Of a stretch of 64,000 bases of DNA, positions 52,172 through 61,220 are shown piece after piece. Both the position numbers and the translations under genes were made by a program. The first letter of the stretch is position 1, and each line of letters begins with the position of its first letter. The stretch is from contig JADLBL010000015.1 of the NCBI GenBank assembly GCA_020847735.1, forward strand, positions 304,755-368,754, written 5' to 3'. Source of the stretch: Candidatus Eisenbacteria bacterium. Its GTDB lineage: Bacteria; Eisenbacteria; RBG-16-71-46. The notes under the pieces are model-generated. The model saw nothing but the letters and a program-made list of their open reading frames with translations, was not told where the DNA came from and ran no database searches.

Positions 52172-54307
52172 TCAGCCCGTGAACGTTTCGCCGCGTTCGG
52201 CCTTCGTCACGAGCAGCGCGCAGGGCTCGAACCGCCCGCCCTTGTCGGCGCGCAGCGCGCGCAGGCGCTCGACCACGCGCGGCAGGCCTGTGGCGTCCGC
52301 CCAGCGCAGCACGCCGCCCCGGAAGGGCGGGAAGCCGGCGCCATAGATCATCGCGACATCCACCGCGCCCGCATCGGCGACGATGCCTTCCTCGAGGCAG
52401 CGCGCGCCTTCGTTGGCCATCGAGAGCGCCATGCGCCCGGCGAGCGGCTCGAGGTCGCGCGGCCTGCGGGAGCCGCGCACGCCGAGCAGACCCGGGACGG
52501 CCGGGTCCGGCGTGCGCCGGCGGCCCTCGTGCCGGTAGAAGCCCCGGCCGTTCTTGCGCCCGAGCCGCCCTGCGGCGACCAGCGTCTCGAGCAGGGGCGC
52601 CGGTTGCATGCGCGCGGGAAACGCGGCCGAGAGCACGGCCGCGACCTTCTGCGCGACGTCGAGGCCGACTTCGTCCACCACCTCGAACGGTCCCATGGGC
52701 ATGCCGAAGGCCCGCATGGCGGCATCCACGTCGGCGACCGCGAAGCCCTCCTCGAACAGGTGCATGGCCTCGCGCAGGTACGGCATCAGGATGCGGTTGA
52801 CCACGAAGCCGGGCGAGTCGCGCACGACGATCGGCGTCTTGCCGAGCCGGCGCGCGAGCGCGACCGCGGTGACCAGCGCCGCGTCCGACGTGCGGCTGCC
52901 GCGCACCACCTCGACGAGGGGCATCTTGTGGACCGGGTTGAAGAAGTGAAAGCCCACGAAGCGCTCCGGGTGCCGCAGGCCGTCGGCGAGCGCGTCCACG
53001 CTCAGCGACGAGGTGTTCGTGGCGAGCAGGGCCTCCGGCCGCAGGCGCACCTCGAGCTCGCCGAACACCCGGCGCTTGACGTCGAGGTCCTCGACCACCG
53101 CCTCGATCGCGGCGTCGGCGTGCGTGAATCCCGACAGATCGAGCGTCGGCAGGACGCGCGCCATCTGCCCGTCCTTCTCGCGCGCCGGCGTGCGCCGCCG
53201 GCGGCCGCGCTCGTCCATCACCGCGCGCACCGTCTGCAGGCCCTTCTGCAGCGACTCCGGCCGCACGTCGCGCAGGCGGACCTCGATTCCGTGTCGGCTC
53301 GCGAGCTCGGCGATGCCGCCGCCCATCACGCCCGCGCCCGCGAGCGCGAGCCGCGCGACGGGCGCGGGCTCGAGACCCGCGTCGGCGACGACGCTCGCAC
53401 GCCGGGCGGATTCCGAGAGCCGGAAGATGCGCACCAGGTTCTTGCACACGGCCCCGGTGACGAGGGGACCGATCGCCCCGGCTTCGAGCGCGAGCGACGC
53501 CTCGACCGTGGAGCCCGCGCCCCGCCGCAGCAGTTCGATCGCCTCGAGCGGCGCCGGGTAGTGACCGCCGGTCTTCGCCATCACGCCCGCGCGCGCCCGG
53601 CGCAGCACGAGCGCACGACCCGGAGCCGTCCCGTCGAGCACCCACGGCACGAAGCCCTTCGCCCGCCAGCGGTCGCGCCGGGCGGGACCCGGGCGCGCCG
53701 CGAGCAGGGCGATGCGCTGTTCGGCGGCCTCGATCAACCACGCGGCCGGAACCGACCGTGCGATCAGACCGAGCTTTTCCGCCCGCTTCGCATCCAGCGT
53801 GCGTCCCGTCAGGATCAGATCGCAGGCGGCCGAGAGCCCGATCAGCCGCGGCAGGCGCGTCGTTCCGCCGAACGCCGGGAAGATGCCCAGCATCGTCTCG
53901 GGCAGTCCGATCTGCGAGTGTTCCTCGGCGGCGACGCGCGAGTCGCAGGCGAGCGCGATCTCGAGCCCGCCCCCCAGGCATGCGCCGTCGATCGCCGCGA
54001 CCGTGGGTGCGCGCAGCGCCGCGAGGCGCGAGAACGCGGAGTGCGCCCGCCGGACGAAGGCCGACGCCTCGGCCGGGTCGGTGATCGAGCCGATCGCGTC
54101 AAGATCCGCGCCGGCGATGAACGAGCCCGCCTTTCCGCTGCGAAGCACGACCCCGGAGAGGTCCGCGCGCGACTCCAGCTCGCCGAGCGCCGCCTCGAGC
54201 TCGCCGATCGCCGCGACGGTCAGGACGTTGAGCTTGCGCGCCGGGTCGTCGAAGACCAGGTGCGCGATGCCGCCCGGCCGCGCGTCCACCCGGATGACGC
54301 CGCTCAC
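52172..54307 (-). CDS. fadJ: Bifunctional enoyl-CoA hydratase / 3-hydroxyacyl-CoA dehydrogenase
   Basis: A 711-aa FadB/FadJ-type alpha subunit of fatty-acid beta-oxidation. It starts at GTG 54307 (GTGA overlap with the thiolase stop). The crotonase part (about 1-190) has G-S-F-I-A-G-A-D-L and D-G-A-C-L-G-G-G-L-E-I-A-L-A-C, then I-G-L-P-E-T-M-L-G-I-F-P-A-F-G-G. The dehydrogenase part (from about 315) has the NAD Rossmann motif L-A-G-A-G-V-M-G-G-G-I-A, N-T-S-S-L-S, catalytic His in G-F-H-F-F-N-P-V-H-K-M, and R-D-S-P-G-F-V-V-N-R. It hydrates 2-enoyl-CoA and oxidises the resulting 3-hydroxyacyl-CoA. Confidence 0.94.
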   Translation of the reverse strand: MSGVIRVDARPGGIAHLVFDDPARKLNVLTVAAIGELEAALGELESRADLSGVVLRSGKAGSFIAGADLDAIGSITDPAEASAFVRRAHSAFSRLAALRAPTVAAIDGACLGGGLEIALACDSRVAAEEHSQIGLPETMLGIFPAFGGTTRLPRLIGLSAACDLILTGRTLDAKRAEKLGLIARSVPAAWLIEAAEQRIALLAARPGPARRDRWRAKGFVPWVLDGTAPGRALVLRRARAGVMAKTGGHYPAPLEAIELLRRGAGSTVEASLALEAGAIGPLVTGAVCKNLVRIFRLSESARRASVVADAGLEPAPVARLALAGAGVMGGGIAELASRHGIEVRLRDVRPESLQKGLQTVRAVMDERGRRRRTPAREKDGQMARVLPTLDLSGFTHADAAIEAVVEDLDVKRRVFGELEVRLRPEALLATNTSSLSVDALADGLRHPERFVGFHFFNPVHKMPLVEVVRGSRTSDAALVTAVALARRLGKTPIVVRDSPGFVVNRILMPYLREAMHLFEEGFAVADVDAAMRAFGMPMGPFEVVDEVGLDVAQKVAAVLSAAFPARMQPAPLLETLVAAGRLGRKNGRGFYRHEGRRRTPDPAVPGLLGVRGSRRPRDLEPLAGRMALSMANEGARCLEEGIVADAGAVDVAMIYGAGFPPFRGGVLRWADATGLPRVVERLRALRADKGGRFEPCALLVTKAERGETFTG

Positions 54308-55587
54308 GCGCGCTCCAGGACGAACGCCGCGCCCTGCCCGCCGCCGACGCACATCGAGGCGAGTCCGAGCTTCGCGCCACGCCGCCGCATCTCGAGCAGC
54401 AGCGTCAGGAGGAGCCGCGCGCCGCTCGAGCCGACCGGATGGCCCAGCGCGATCGCGCCGCCGTTGACGTTGAGCCGCTCCTCCGGCACCTCGCCGAGCG
54501 CGCGGTCGCGGCCCAGCTCGCGCCTGGAGAACTCGTCGGACTTCATCGCCGCCAGGCAGGCGAGCACCTGGGCCGCGAACGCCTCGTTGATCTCGAACAG
54601 TTCCATGTCGGCCAGCGACAGCCCGGCCTTCTCGAGCGCCTTCGCCGAGGCGAAGACGGGACCCAGCCCCATGCGCTGCGGCTGCAGGCCCGCGAACGCG
54701 AACGACCGCACCCGGCCCAGCGGCGGCACCGGCCACGACTGCGCCGTCGCTTCGTCGCCGATCAGCAGCGCCACCGCCCCGTCGGTCACCTGGCAGGCGT
54801 TGCCGACCGTGACCGTGCCGTTGCGGCGGTCGAAGTAGGGCTTGAGCCTGGCGAGCGAGGCGAGCGTCTGCCCCTCGCGCGGCCCGACGTCGTCGCGCAC
54901 CGGCTCGTACTTCGGGGCGGCGAAGACCGGAACGATCTCCTCGCGCAGCGCCTCGCGACCGGCGATCGCGCGCTGGTGGCTGCGCAGCGCATAGACGTCC
55001 TGCGCTTCGCGCCCGATGCGGAACTCGCGCGCCAGCACCTCGGCGGTCTGGCCCATGTTGAGCCCGCACACGAGATCGGTGAGGCCTTCGGCGAGCGCGA
55101 TCGTCGGCTTCAGCATCGCCGGCCGGAAGCGGGCGAACTGCCCGAGCTTCTGCACCGGGGTCTTCGCGCGCATCAGCCCCTCGAGCCACTCGGCGTACTG
55201 CGGCGGGAAGTTCAGCGGGATGCGGGTCATGTTCTCCATGCCGCCGGCCATGACCAGCTTCGCGTCACCCGCGGCGATCCGGTAGAGCGCGCTCGCGACG
55301 GCCTCCATGCCGGAGGCGCAATTGCGGTGCACGGTGAACGCCGGCACGCGCTCCGGCACGCCGGCGCGCAGCGCGACGACGCGCGAGGAGTTCGCGGATT
55401 CGGCCGGCATGGCGCAGTTGCCGAGGATCACCTCGTCGAGCCGCGCCGGATCCAGCTCCGCGCGGGCGATGGCCTCGGCGACGGCCACGCGCCCGAGCTC
55501 GTAGGCGGGCACCCGGCGGAAAACGCCGCCCGCCTTCGCGAACGGCGTTCGCACCCCGCCCAGGATCCAGCCACTCGTCGCGTTCAT
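54304..55587 (-). CDS. fadI: Acetyl-CoA acyltransferase (thiolase)
   Basis: A 427-aa thiolase cleaving 3-oxoacyl-CoA to acetyl-CoA and a shortened acyl-CoA. The nucleophilic Cys90 is in H-R-N-C-A-S-G-M. The second triad comes from G-G-A-I-A-L-G-H-P-V-G-S-S-G-A and C-V-G-G-G-Q-G-A. N-E-A-F-A-A-Q-V is also present. The FadI-like length and the pairing with a FadJ-type gene indicate the beta-oxidation branch; the symbol is a best guess (fadA/fadI). The ATG is at 55587. The stop overlaps the FadJ start, ensuring balanced production of the two enzymes. Confidence 0.93.
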   Translation of the reverse strand: MNATSGWILGGVRTPFAKAGGVFRRVPAYELGRVAVAEAIARAELDPARLDEVILGNCAMPAESANSSRVVALRAGVPERVPAFTVHRNCASGMEAVASALYRIAAGDAKLVMAGGMENMTRIPLNFPPQYAEWLEGLMRAKTPVQKLGQFARFRPAMLKPTIALAEGLTDLVCGLNMGQTAEVLAREFRIGREAQDVYALRSHQRAIAGREALREEIVPVFAAPKYEPVRDDVGPREGQTLASLARLKPYFDRRNGTVTVGNACQVTDGAVALLIGDEATAQSWPVPPLGRVRSFAFAGLQPQRMGLGPVFASAKALEKAGLSLADMELFEINEAFAAQVLACLAAMKSDEFSRRELGRDRALGEVPEERLNVNGGAIALGHPVGSSGARLLLTLLLEMRRRGAKLGLASMCVGGGQGAAFVLERA

Positions 55588-55615
55588 GCCCGTCGTCCCT
55601 TCCGCCCGGCCGGAT

Positions 55616-56425
55616 CTACCTGAGCTTCGCCAGCAGTTCCCTCGCCTCCGCCTGGTAGCGCGCGTCCAGCGCGCTGCTCGTGGGCGGCAACGACACGGCC
55701 TTCTCCAGCTCCCGCTTCGCATCGGCTTTTCGGCCGCGATCCTTGAGCAGCCGGCCGTATTCGAGACGGTGGTTGACGTAGTCGGGCTCGAGCGCGATCG
55801 CCTTCTGGAAGTCCTGCTCGGCCTGCTCGAAGGAAGCGCCCTTGGGAACGCCACCGAGAACCAGGTTCGCCGCCATGCGTTCGATCGCACTGAGGCCCGC
55901 GATCTTGAGGTTCCACATCGCCAGCACGTGCCAGGCACGCCCGACGTTGGGATCCAATTGCAGCGCGCGGTCCACTTCGGATTTGATCTCCCGCGAGAGC
56001 GCGAGCCGGGTCTTCGGCCCTTCGCTCAGCGCCTGCCGGCCGAGCGCCACCGCCAGCCAGACGTGGCCGCCCGCCGAGTCGGGCGCGGCCTTGATCGCCG
56101 CCCGGGCATGCTCGACGGACGCCGCGCGCGTGGCGCGCTGCTCGTCGCCCTTCTGCAGCTCGCCCAGCTCGGACTCGGCCCGCGACAGCCGGCAGAGCGC
56201 CGCGTAGCTGCCCGGCGCCTCCTGCAGGGCCGCGGCGTAAGCGGAACGCGCTTCGGGCAGGTGCGCGGCCGCGTACTGCTGGTCGCCCTCGGCGAGCAGT
56301 TCCTCGGCCGTCTTCGCTTCCACCGGCCGGATCGGGCCTGAAGCCACCAGCAGCAGCGCCGCGAGCGCCGCGAGCGGCGCGCGAAAGTCCGGACGCCGCG
56401 AGGTCGAGGTAGTCGAAAGGAGCAT
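55616..56425 (-). CDS. Exported TPR protein of unknown function
   Basis: A 269-aa protein. ATG 56425 has AGGAGG 8 nt upstream. The signal peptide (residues about 1-37) ends V-E-A-K. Then come TPR-like repeats: A-E-E-L-L-A-E-G-D-Q-Q-Y-A-A-A-H-L-P-E-A-R, A-R-A-A-I-K-A-A-P-D-S-A-G-G-H-V-W-L-A-V-A-L, V-D-R-A-L-Q-L-D-P-N-V-G-R-A-W-H-V and A-E-Q-D-F-Q-K-A-I-A-L-E-P-D-Y. The G-x-x-W-H-x-L-x-M-W spacing near residue 155 recalls regulator of microtubule dynamics-like TPR proteins. It is divergent from the acyl-CoA synthetase gene and followed on its strand by the thiolase, so it may be the first gene of the fad transcript. Role is unknown. Confidence 0.85.
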   Translation of the reverse strand: MLLSTTSTSRRPDFRAPLAALAALLLVASGPIRPVEAKTAEELLAEGDQQYAAAHLPEARSAYAAALQEAPGSYAALCRLSRAESELGELQKGDEQRATRAASVEHARAAIKAAPDSAGGHVWLAVALGRQALSEGPKTRLALSREIKSEVDRALQLDPNVGRAWHVLAMWNLKIAGLSAIERMAANLVLGGVPKGASFEQAEQDFQKAIALEPDYVNHRLEYGRLLKDRGRKADAKRELEKAVSLPPTSSALDARYQAEARELLAKLR

Positions 56426-56509
56426 CGCCAGCACCTCCTGATCGGGCGGCGCGTCATGCGCCGGGCCGGGGCACCTTGCGACCCGGGTCCGTGCATTGTC
56501 AATCTGTGC

Positions 56510-56539
56510 TTGTCGCCCGCAGGAGAGCGGTGCTACCAA
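56510..56539 (+). promoter_or_regulatory. Candidate promoter for the acyl-CoA synthetase gene
   Basis: TTGTCG (56510-56515), an 18-nt spacer, TACCAA (56534-56539), 54 nt before the GTG. A perfect TTGACA also occurs on the minus strand (56502-56497), but its -10 is weak. Confidence 0.45.
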
Positions 56540-56593
56540 TGGCGAACCCACGGCCCAGGGAAGGCCGATTCGCGAGGCGGGCAGGAGGACCAC

Positions 56594-58387
56594 GTGCCGA
56601 AAACGCTCATCGGGATCTTCCTCGAAACCGCCGATCGGCTCGACAAGCCGGCGCAGTTCATGCGCAAGACGGCGTCGGGCTGGGAGTCCATCCCGGCGCG
56701 CAGGGCCGTGGCCGACATCGAGAGCCTGGCGCTGGGGCTCGCTTCGCTCGGAGTCGGGCGGGGCGACCGCGTCGCGCTGCTCTCCGAGAACCGCTACGAG
56801 TGGGCGGTGAGCGACCTGGCGATCCTCGGACTCGGAGCCGTGACGGTGCCGATCTACCCGACGCTCACCGCCCATCAGGTCCAGTACATTCTCGAGAACG
56901 CCGAGGCGAAGGTGTGCATCGTCTCGACCCCGGCGCAGTTCGACAAGGTGAACCATCTGGCCGCGTCGCTTCCCGCGCTGCAGGTCATCGTGCCCATGGA
57001 GCCCGTGCCGCCGGCGTCGGGCCGCGAGCGAGCGTTTTCGGACCTCGTCGCCGAAGGCGGCCGCAGGCGCGCCGCCGAACCCGGGGCTTTCCGCGCCTCC
57101 GCGGCCGCGATCCAGCCCGGCGACCTCGCGACCATCATCTACACTTCGGGCACGACCGGCGACCCCAAGGGCGCGATGCTGTCGCACAACAACATCGCGT
57201 CGAACGTCGAGGCGTGCCTGAAGGTCGTGGACCTGAATCCGTCGGACACGAGCCTGTGCTTCCTGCCGCTGTGCCACATCTTCGAGCGAATGGCCGGCCT
57301 GTACGCCATGCTCCAGGGCGGCGTCACCATCGCCTACGCGCAGAGCCTCGAGACCGTCGCCGCGGACGCGATGGAGGTGCACCCGACGGTCCTGACCGGC
57401 GTGCCGCGCTTCTACGAAAAGGTCTATGCGCGCGTCATGGAGAACGCCCTGGCCCAGCCTCCGCTGCGCAAGAACATCTTCTTCTGGGGATTGCGCACCG
57501 GAACCCGCGTCGCCCGCATGCGCTTCGCGGGCGGAAGGCCCTCCGGCCCGTTCGCGCTGCAGGCGCGGATCGCCGATCGGCTGGTGGGCGCCAAGGTGCG
57601 CGCCCGCGTGGGCGGGCGGCTGCGCATGTGCATCTCGGGCGGCGCTCCCCTCGGCGCCAAGATCATGGAGTTCTTCTTCGCGGTCGGCATCCCGATCATC
57701 GAAGGCTACGGGCTCACCGAAACCTCGCCGGTCATCTGCCTGAACCCGCCCGGGCGCGAGCGGCCGGCCTCCGTGGGGCCGGTGGTCCCGGGCGTCGAGC
57801 TCCGCATCGGCGAGGAAGGCGAGATCCTGACGCGCGGGCCGCACGTCATGCTGGGCTACTTCCGCAACGACGAAGCCACCCGCGCGGCGATCCGCGACGG
57901 CTGGTTCCACACCGGCGACGTCGGCCACCTCGACGCCGAGGGCTACCTGTACATCACCGACCGCCTCAAGGACCTGCTGGTGACGGCCGGCGGCAAGAAG
58001 GTCGCGCCGCAGCCGCTCGAGGGCCGGCTCAAGACGGTCAAGTGGATCACCGAAGCGGTCATGCTCGGCGACCGCCGCCCGTACTGCATCTGTCTGCTCG
58101 TGCCCAACTTCGCGGTGCTCGAGTCGGAAGCGAAGCTGCGTGGCTGGGCGTTCGCTTCGCGCCGCGAGTTGCTGGCGCGACCGGAAGTGCTCGCCGTCTA
58201 CCAGCACGAGATCGACCAGGTGAACGCCGATCTCGCGCAGTTCGAGAGGATCAAGAAGTTCGCGCTTCTCGACCGCGACCTGAGCCAGGAGGCGGGCGAG
58301 CTGACGCCGACCCTCAAGGTCCGCCGCCGGATCGTCTCGCAGAAGTTCGCCGAGCTGATCGAATCCCTGTACGCGGGCGTCGCCTGA
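56594..58387 (+). CDS. fadD: Long-chain acyl-CoA synthetase
   Basis: A 597-aa AMP-forming ligase of the ANL superfamily activating fatty acids with ATP and CoA. It starts at GTG 56594 with AGGAGG 6 nt upstream. Motifs are Y-T-S-G-T-T-G-D-P-K-G-A (183-194), F-Y-E-K-V-Y, G-Y-G-L-T-E-T-S-P-V, W-F-H-T-G-D-V-G-H and D-R-L-K-D-L-L-V-T-A-G-G-K-K-V-A-P. The layout is that of the FAA1/bacterial FadD15 group (about 600 aa). It is encoded upstream of the FadL porin, with which it would couple import and activation. Confidence 0.94.
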   Translation: MPKTLIGIFLETADRLDKPAQFMRKTASGWESIPARRAVADIESLALGLASLGVGRGDRVALLSENRYEWAVSDLAILGLGAVTVPIYPTLTAHQVQYILENAEAKVCIVSTPAQFDKVNHLAASLPALQVIVPMEPVPPASGRERAFSDLVAEGGRRRAAEPGAFRASAAAIQPGDLATIIYTSGTTGDPKGAMLSHNNIASNVEACLKVVDLNPSDTSLCFLPLCHIFERMAGLYAMLQGGVTIAYAQSLETVAADAMEVHPTVLTGVPRFYEKVYARVMENALAQPPLRKNIFFWGLRTGTRVARMRFAGGRPSGPFALQARIADRLVGAKVRARVGGRLRMCISGGAPLGAKIMEFFFAVGIPIIEGYGLTETSPVICLNPPGRERPASVGPVVPGVELRIGEEGEILTRGPHVMLGYFRNDEATRAAIRDGWFHTGDVGHLDAEGYLYITDRLKDLLVTAGGKKVAPQPLEGRLKTVKWITEAVMLGDRRPYCICLLVPNFAVLESEAKLRGWAFASRRELLARPEVLAVYQHEIDQVNADLAQFERIKKFALLDRDLSQEAGELTPTLKVRRRIVSQKFAELIESLYAGVA

Positions 58388-58451
58388 GCTTCGGGGCCCG
58401 CCCGCCGCACGAGCGCGTTTCCCGCAGTCCCCAACGGAAGGAAAGATCTTC

Positions 58452-59753
58452 ATGAGACTCCACCGCATCGCGATCGCGGCCGCCCTCGCGGCGGTCTGCC
58501 TGGTCCCGGGCCTCGCGCGGGGCGCCGGCTACGGCATCTACGAGCAGGGCGCCGCCGCGCTCGGCATGGCCGGCGCCTACACGGCGTCCGTCCACGACGC
58601 CTCGGCCGCCTTCTACAACCCCGCGGCGCTCGTCCGCCTCGACGGCAGGGAGGCCTACTTCGGCGGCACCTGGCTCAACACCCACAACAGCTTCGCCGGC
58701 GTGGATCCCTACCCCGGCTTCGGGGTGAGCGAGGAAATGGAGACCGGCAACTTTTTCCCGCCGACGGTCTACTGGGCGAACCATTTCACGAAGAACTGGG
58801 CTTACGCCGTGGGCTTCAACGCGCCGTTCGGCCTCGGCATTTCGTGGAAGAACCCGTCCGAGTTCAGCGGGCGCGAGCGCGTGACCAAGGCGAGCCTCAC
58901 GGGCCTGAACGCAGGCCTCAACCTCGCCTGGTCGGCGAACGACCGCCTGTCGTTCGGCGCGGGCTTCAACACGATGTTCGCCGGCGTCGAGCTCAACAGC
59001 ATCCGCCGCGAGATCGTTCCCGGCGGGGGCGGCGCGCAGGTGAACGTCGCCGACGTGAAGCTCAAGGCCAGCAACCAGCCCGGGTACGGCTGGAACCTCT
59101 CGTCGCTGTGGATTCCGGACGACGACTGGCGCTTCGGGTTCTCGTACCGCAGCCAGGTGGACGTGAAGATCAAGAAGGGCGAGGCGACCTTCAAACAGAT
59201 CCTGTCGGGCAACCCGGCGTTCGACGCCGCGGTCGCGGCCGGACTTCCGGGCGACCAGAACGACGTGCACACGACGCTGCACTTCCCGGCGCTCTGGGCG
59301 GTGGGCGCGGCGTGGCATCCGACGAAGGACTGGACTTGGGAGGCGGACTTCAACTGGACGCAGTGGTCGGCGTTCGACTCGCTGGTGATCCAGTTCCCCT
59401 CGCAGAGCGCCCTCGACACCTCCGTGCCCGAGGAATACAACGACCAGTTCCGCGTGTCCGTCGGCGCCGAACACCAGCTCGCGACGTTCGCCTACCGGTT
59501 CGGCTACTACTTCGATCAGGCGGCCGCGCCGACCGAGTCGGTGACGCCGCTGCTGCCGGACGCCAACCGCCACGGCGTCACGGTCGGCTACAGCCGCAAG
59601 CTCGGAACCGCGAAACAGTGGACCCTGGACTGGTACTACCTCGCCCTGTTCTTCGAGAAGCGCAGCACCGAAGGCCAGGAGCGTGACGGCTTCAACGGAA
59701 CCTACAAGGCGTTCGCCAACGCCACGGGCCTCAGCCTCGCCTACCGCTGGTGA
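58452..59753 (+). CDS. fadL: FadL/OmpP1-family outer-membrane fatty-acid transporter
   Basis: A 433-aa protein with a GGAAGGAAAG site and signal peptide ending A-R-G-A. The mature N-terminus G-Y-G-I-Y-E-Q-G-A-A-A-L-G-M-A-G-A-Y-T-A and D-A-S-A-A-F-Y-N-P-A-A-L are diagnostic of FadL/TodX: these residues form the plug. Many beta strands follow, ending G-L-S-L-A-Y-R-W with a C-terminal aromatic as in outer-membrane barrels. It would move long-chain fatty acids or other hydrophobic molecules inward. It is 64 nt after the acyl-CoA synthetase and 17 nt before the SGNH lipoprotein. Confidence 0.95.
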   Translation: MRLHRIAIAAALAAVCLVPGLARGAGYGIYEQGAAALGMAGAYTASVHDASAAFYNPAALVRLDGREAYFGGTWLNTHNSFAGVDPYPGFGVSEEMETGNFFPPTVYWANHFTKNWAYAVGFNAPFGLGISWKNPSEFSGRERVTKASLTGLNAGLNLAWSANDRLSFGAGFNTMFAGVELNSIRREIVPGGGGAQVNVADVKLKASNQPGYGWNLSSLWIPDDDWRFGFSYRSQVDVKIKKGEATFKQILSGNPAFDAAVAAGLPGDQNDVHTTLHFPALWAVGAAWHPTKDWTWEADFNWTQWSAFDSLVIQFPSQSALDTSVPEEYNDQFRVSVGAEHQLATFAYRFGYYFDQAAAPTESVTPLLPDANRHGVTVGYSRKLGTAKQWTLDWYYLALFFEKRSTEGQERDGFNGTYKAFANATGLSLAYRW

Positions 59754-59770
59754 ACCGGAGGAATGACCCC

Positions 59771-61147
59771 ATGAAGAACACGCTCCGCATCCTTCCGGTC
59801 CTCGCGGTCGCGGCACTGATCGCCGGCTGCGAAGGGCCCTGCCAGAAGATCGACACCATCAGCGGCCCGACGCTGACGGCCGGCTCGGCCGACTTCTCGG
59901 TCATCGCCGCCATGGGCACGAGCATCTCGGCCGGCTACCAGTCGGGCGGCGTGGTGAACCGCCACCAGATGCGCGCCTTCCCCGCCCTGTTCGCCGCCCA
60001 GACGGGCCACAGCGTGCTGTCCGACGGCACCGGCGATTTCAGCTTCGACGCCATCAACAACGACGGCATCCCGACGCTGCTCGAAATCAAGTCGCTCTCG
60101 CCGCTCATCATCAGCAACGCCGGCCGCACCTCCGGGGCTCCGCTCAACATGTCGCAGGGCACCGACTACCACAGCCTCGCGATCCCGGGGCAGCTGGCGC
60201 TGGACGTGGTGGACAGCACCTACTACGGCTTCGGGCCCACCGCCGTCCATTCCGACGTCACGTTCTTCAACATCGTGTACCGGCACCGCGGCCTCGGCGT
60301 CCTGCAGCTCGTGCGTCGCGCGCCGACCTTCCTCAGCTACGAGTTCGGAGCCAACGAGGTGCTGGGCACGGCCACCGCCGGCGCCGCCCCGTCGCTGACC
60401 CTGCTGGGCTCGTTCACGCCCTCGGTGCTGGGCGCGCTCGCCACCATCCACGCGATGCTGCCGAACGCGAAGGTCGCGATCACCAACGTGCCTGACGTGA
60501 CGGCCATTCCGTTCTTCACCACGTTCGCCCCCGCCACGATCGACCTGGGGACCGGCACGCCGGTGGCGCTGATCGGTCCCGACGGCTCCCTGAGCCCCAC
60601 CGACCTCGTCACACTCAAGGCCGGCGACTCGCTCGCCATTGGCACCGGCTTCCCGGTCGGCTCGTACAACTATCTGAACCCGGCCGCTCCCGGGAACGGC
60701 CGTCCGCTGGCGGACTACCAGGTGCTCAACGACGCCGAACGCACCGCGACCAGCAACGCCGTGCTGGCGATGAACGCGTCGCTCGATTCGATCGTCGCCA
60801 ACCGGCCGTGGACGGTGAAGGTGGACCTGAACGGGCTGCTCGCCGACATCGCCGCGAACGGTTACAAGATCGGCGCGACCACCTACACGGCGGACTTCGT
60901 GACCGGCGGACTCTTCAGCCTCGACGGAGTCCACCCCAACGATCTCGCGCACGCGCTCATCTGCAACGCGATGATCGACGCCGTCAACGCGGGATGGGGA
61001 TCCACGATTCCGCGTCTGAACGCCGCCAAGTACGCCACGCTCACGTCGTCGGCGGTGCGGCCCGCCTCCGGCGAGGACGCGCTGCGCGGCATGCGCCTCG
61101 AAGGACTCGGCACCGGGCTCGACATGCTGTTCCCGCGCCGGCCCTGA
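59771..61147 (+). CDS. SGNH/GDSL-type hydrolase lipoprotein
   Basis: A 458-aa protein with lipobox L-I-A-G-C (Cys20) and GGAGG before ATG 59771. Block I is A-M-G-T-S-I-S-A-G-Y (Ser51 nucleophile; the usual Asp is Thr). A later G-A-N-E matches block III, and the final D-G-V-H-P-N-D-L-A-H is the Asp-His block V. This fits an SGNH hydrolase in the large subgroup with inserts seen in Bacteroidetes. There, such lipoproteins commonly lie next to a FadL-family gene, as here. It probably frees fatty acids from lipids at the cell surface. Substrate is not known. Confidence 0.88.
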   Translation: MKNTLRILPVLAVAALIAGCEGPCQKIDTISGPTLTAGSADFSVIAAMGTSISAGYQSGGVVNRHQMRAFPALFAAQTGHSVLSDGTGDFSFDAINNDGIPTLLEIKSLSPLIISNAGRTSGAPLNMSQGTDYHSLAIPGQLALDVVDSTYYGFGPTAVHSDVTFFNIVYRHRGLGVLQLVRRAPTFLSYEFGANEVLGTATAGAAPSLTLLGSFTPSVLGALATIHAMLPNAKVAITNVPDVTAIPFFTTFAPATIDLGTGTPVALIGPDGSLSPTDLVTLKAGDSLAIGTGFPVGSYNYLNPAAPGNGRPLADYQVLNDAERTATSNAVLAMNASLDSIVANRPWTVKVDLNGLLADIAANGYKIGATTYTADFVTGGLFSLDGVHPNDLAHALICNAMIDAVNAGWGSTIPRLNAAKYATLTSSAVRPASGEDALRGMRLEGLGTGLDMLFPRRP

Positions 61148-61162
61148 CGAACCGTCTTCACG

Positions 61163-61205
61163 CGCGAGGGGGGCGAAGCCGTGAGGCTTCGTCCCCCTCG
61201 CGTTT
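61163..61205. terminator. Long hairpin terminator after the fad/SGNH transcript
   Basis: 18-bp stem (61163-61180 with 61185-61202) with one G.T pair, GTGA loop, then TTT. It lies between the convergent SGNH and alpha/beta-hydrolase genes. Confidence 0.9.
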
Positions 61206-61220
61206 CGCCGCTCGGGCCGC

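Noticed and set aside
56497..56502. Perfect minus-strand TTGACA upstream of the TPR gene
   Set aside because: The matching -10 position reads CAAGGT, so no complete promoter was called.
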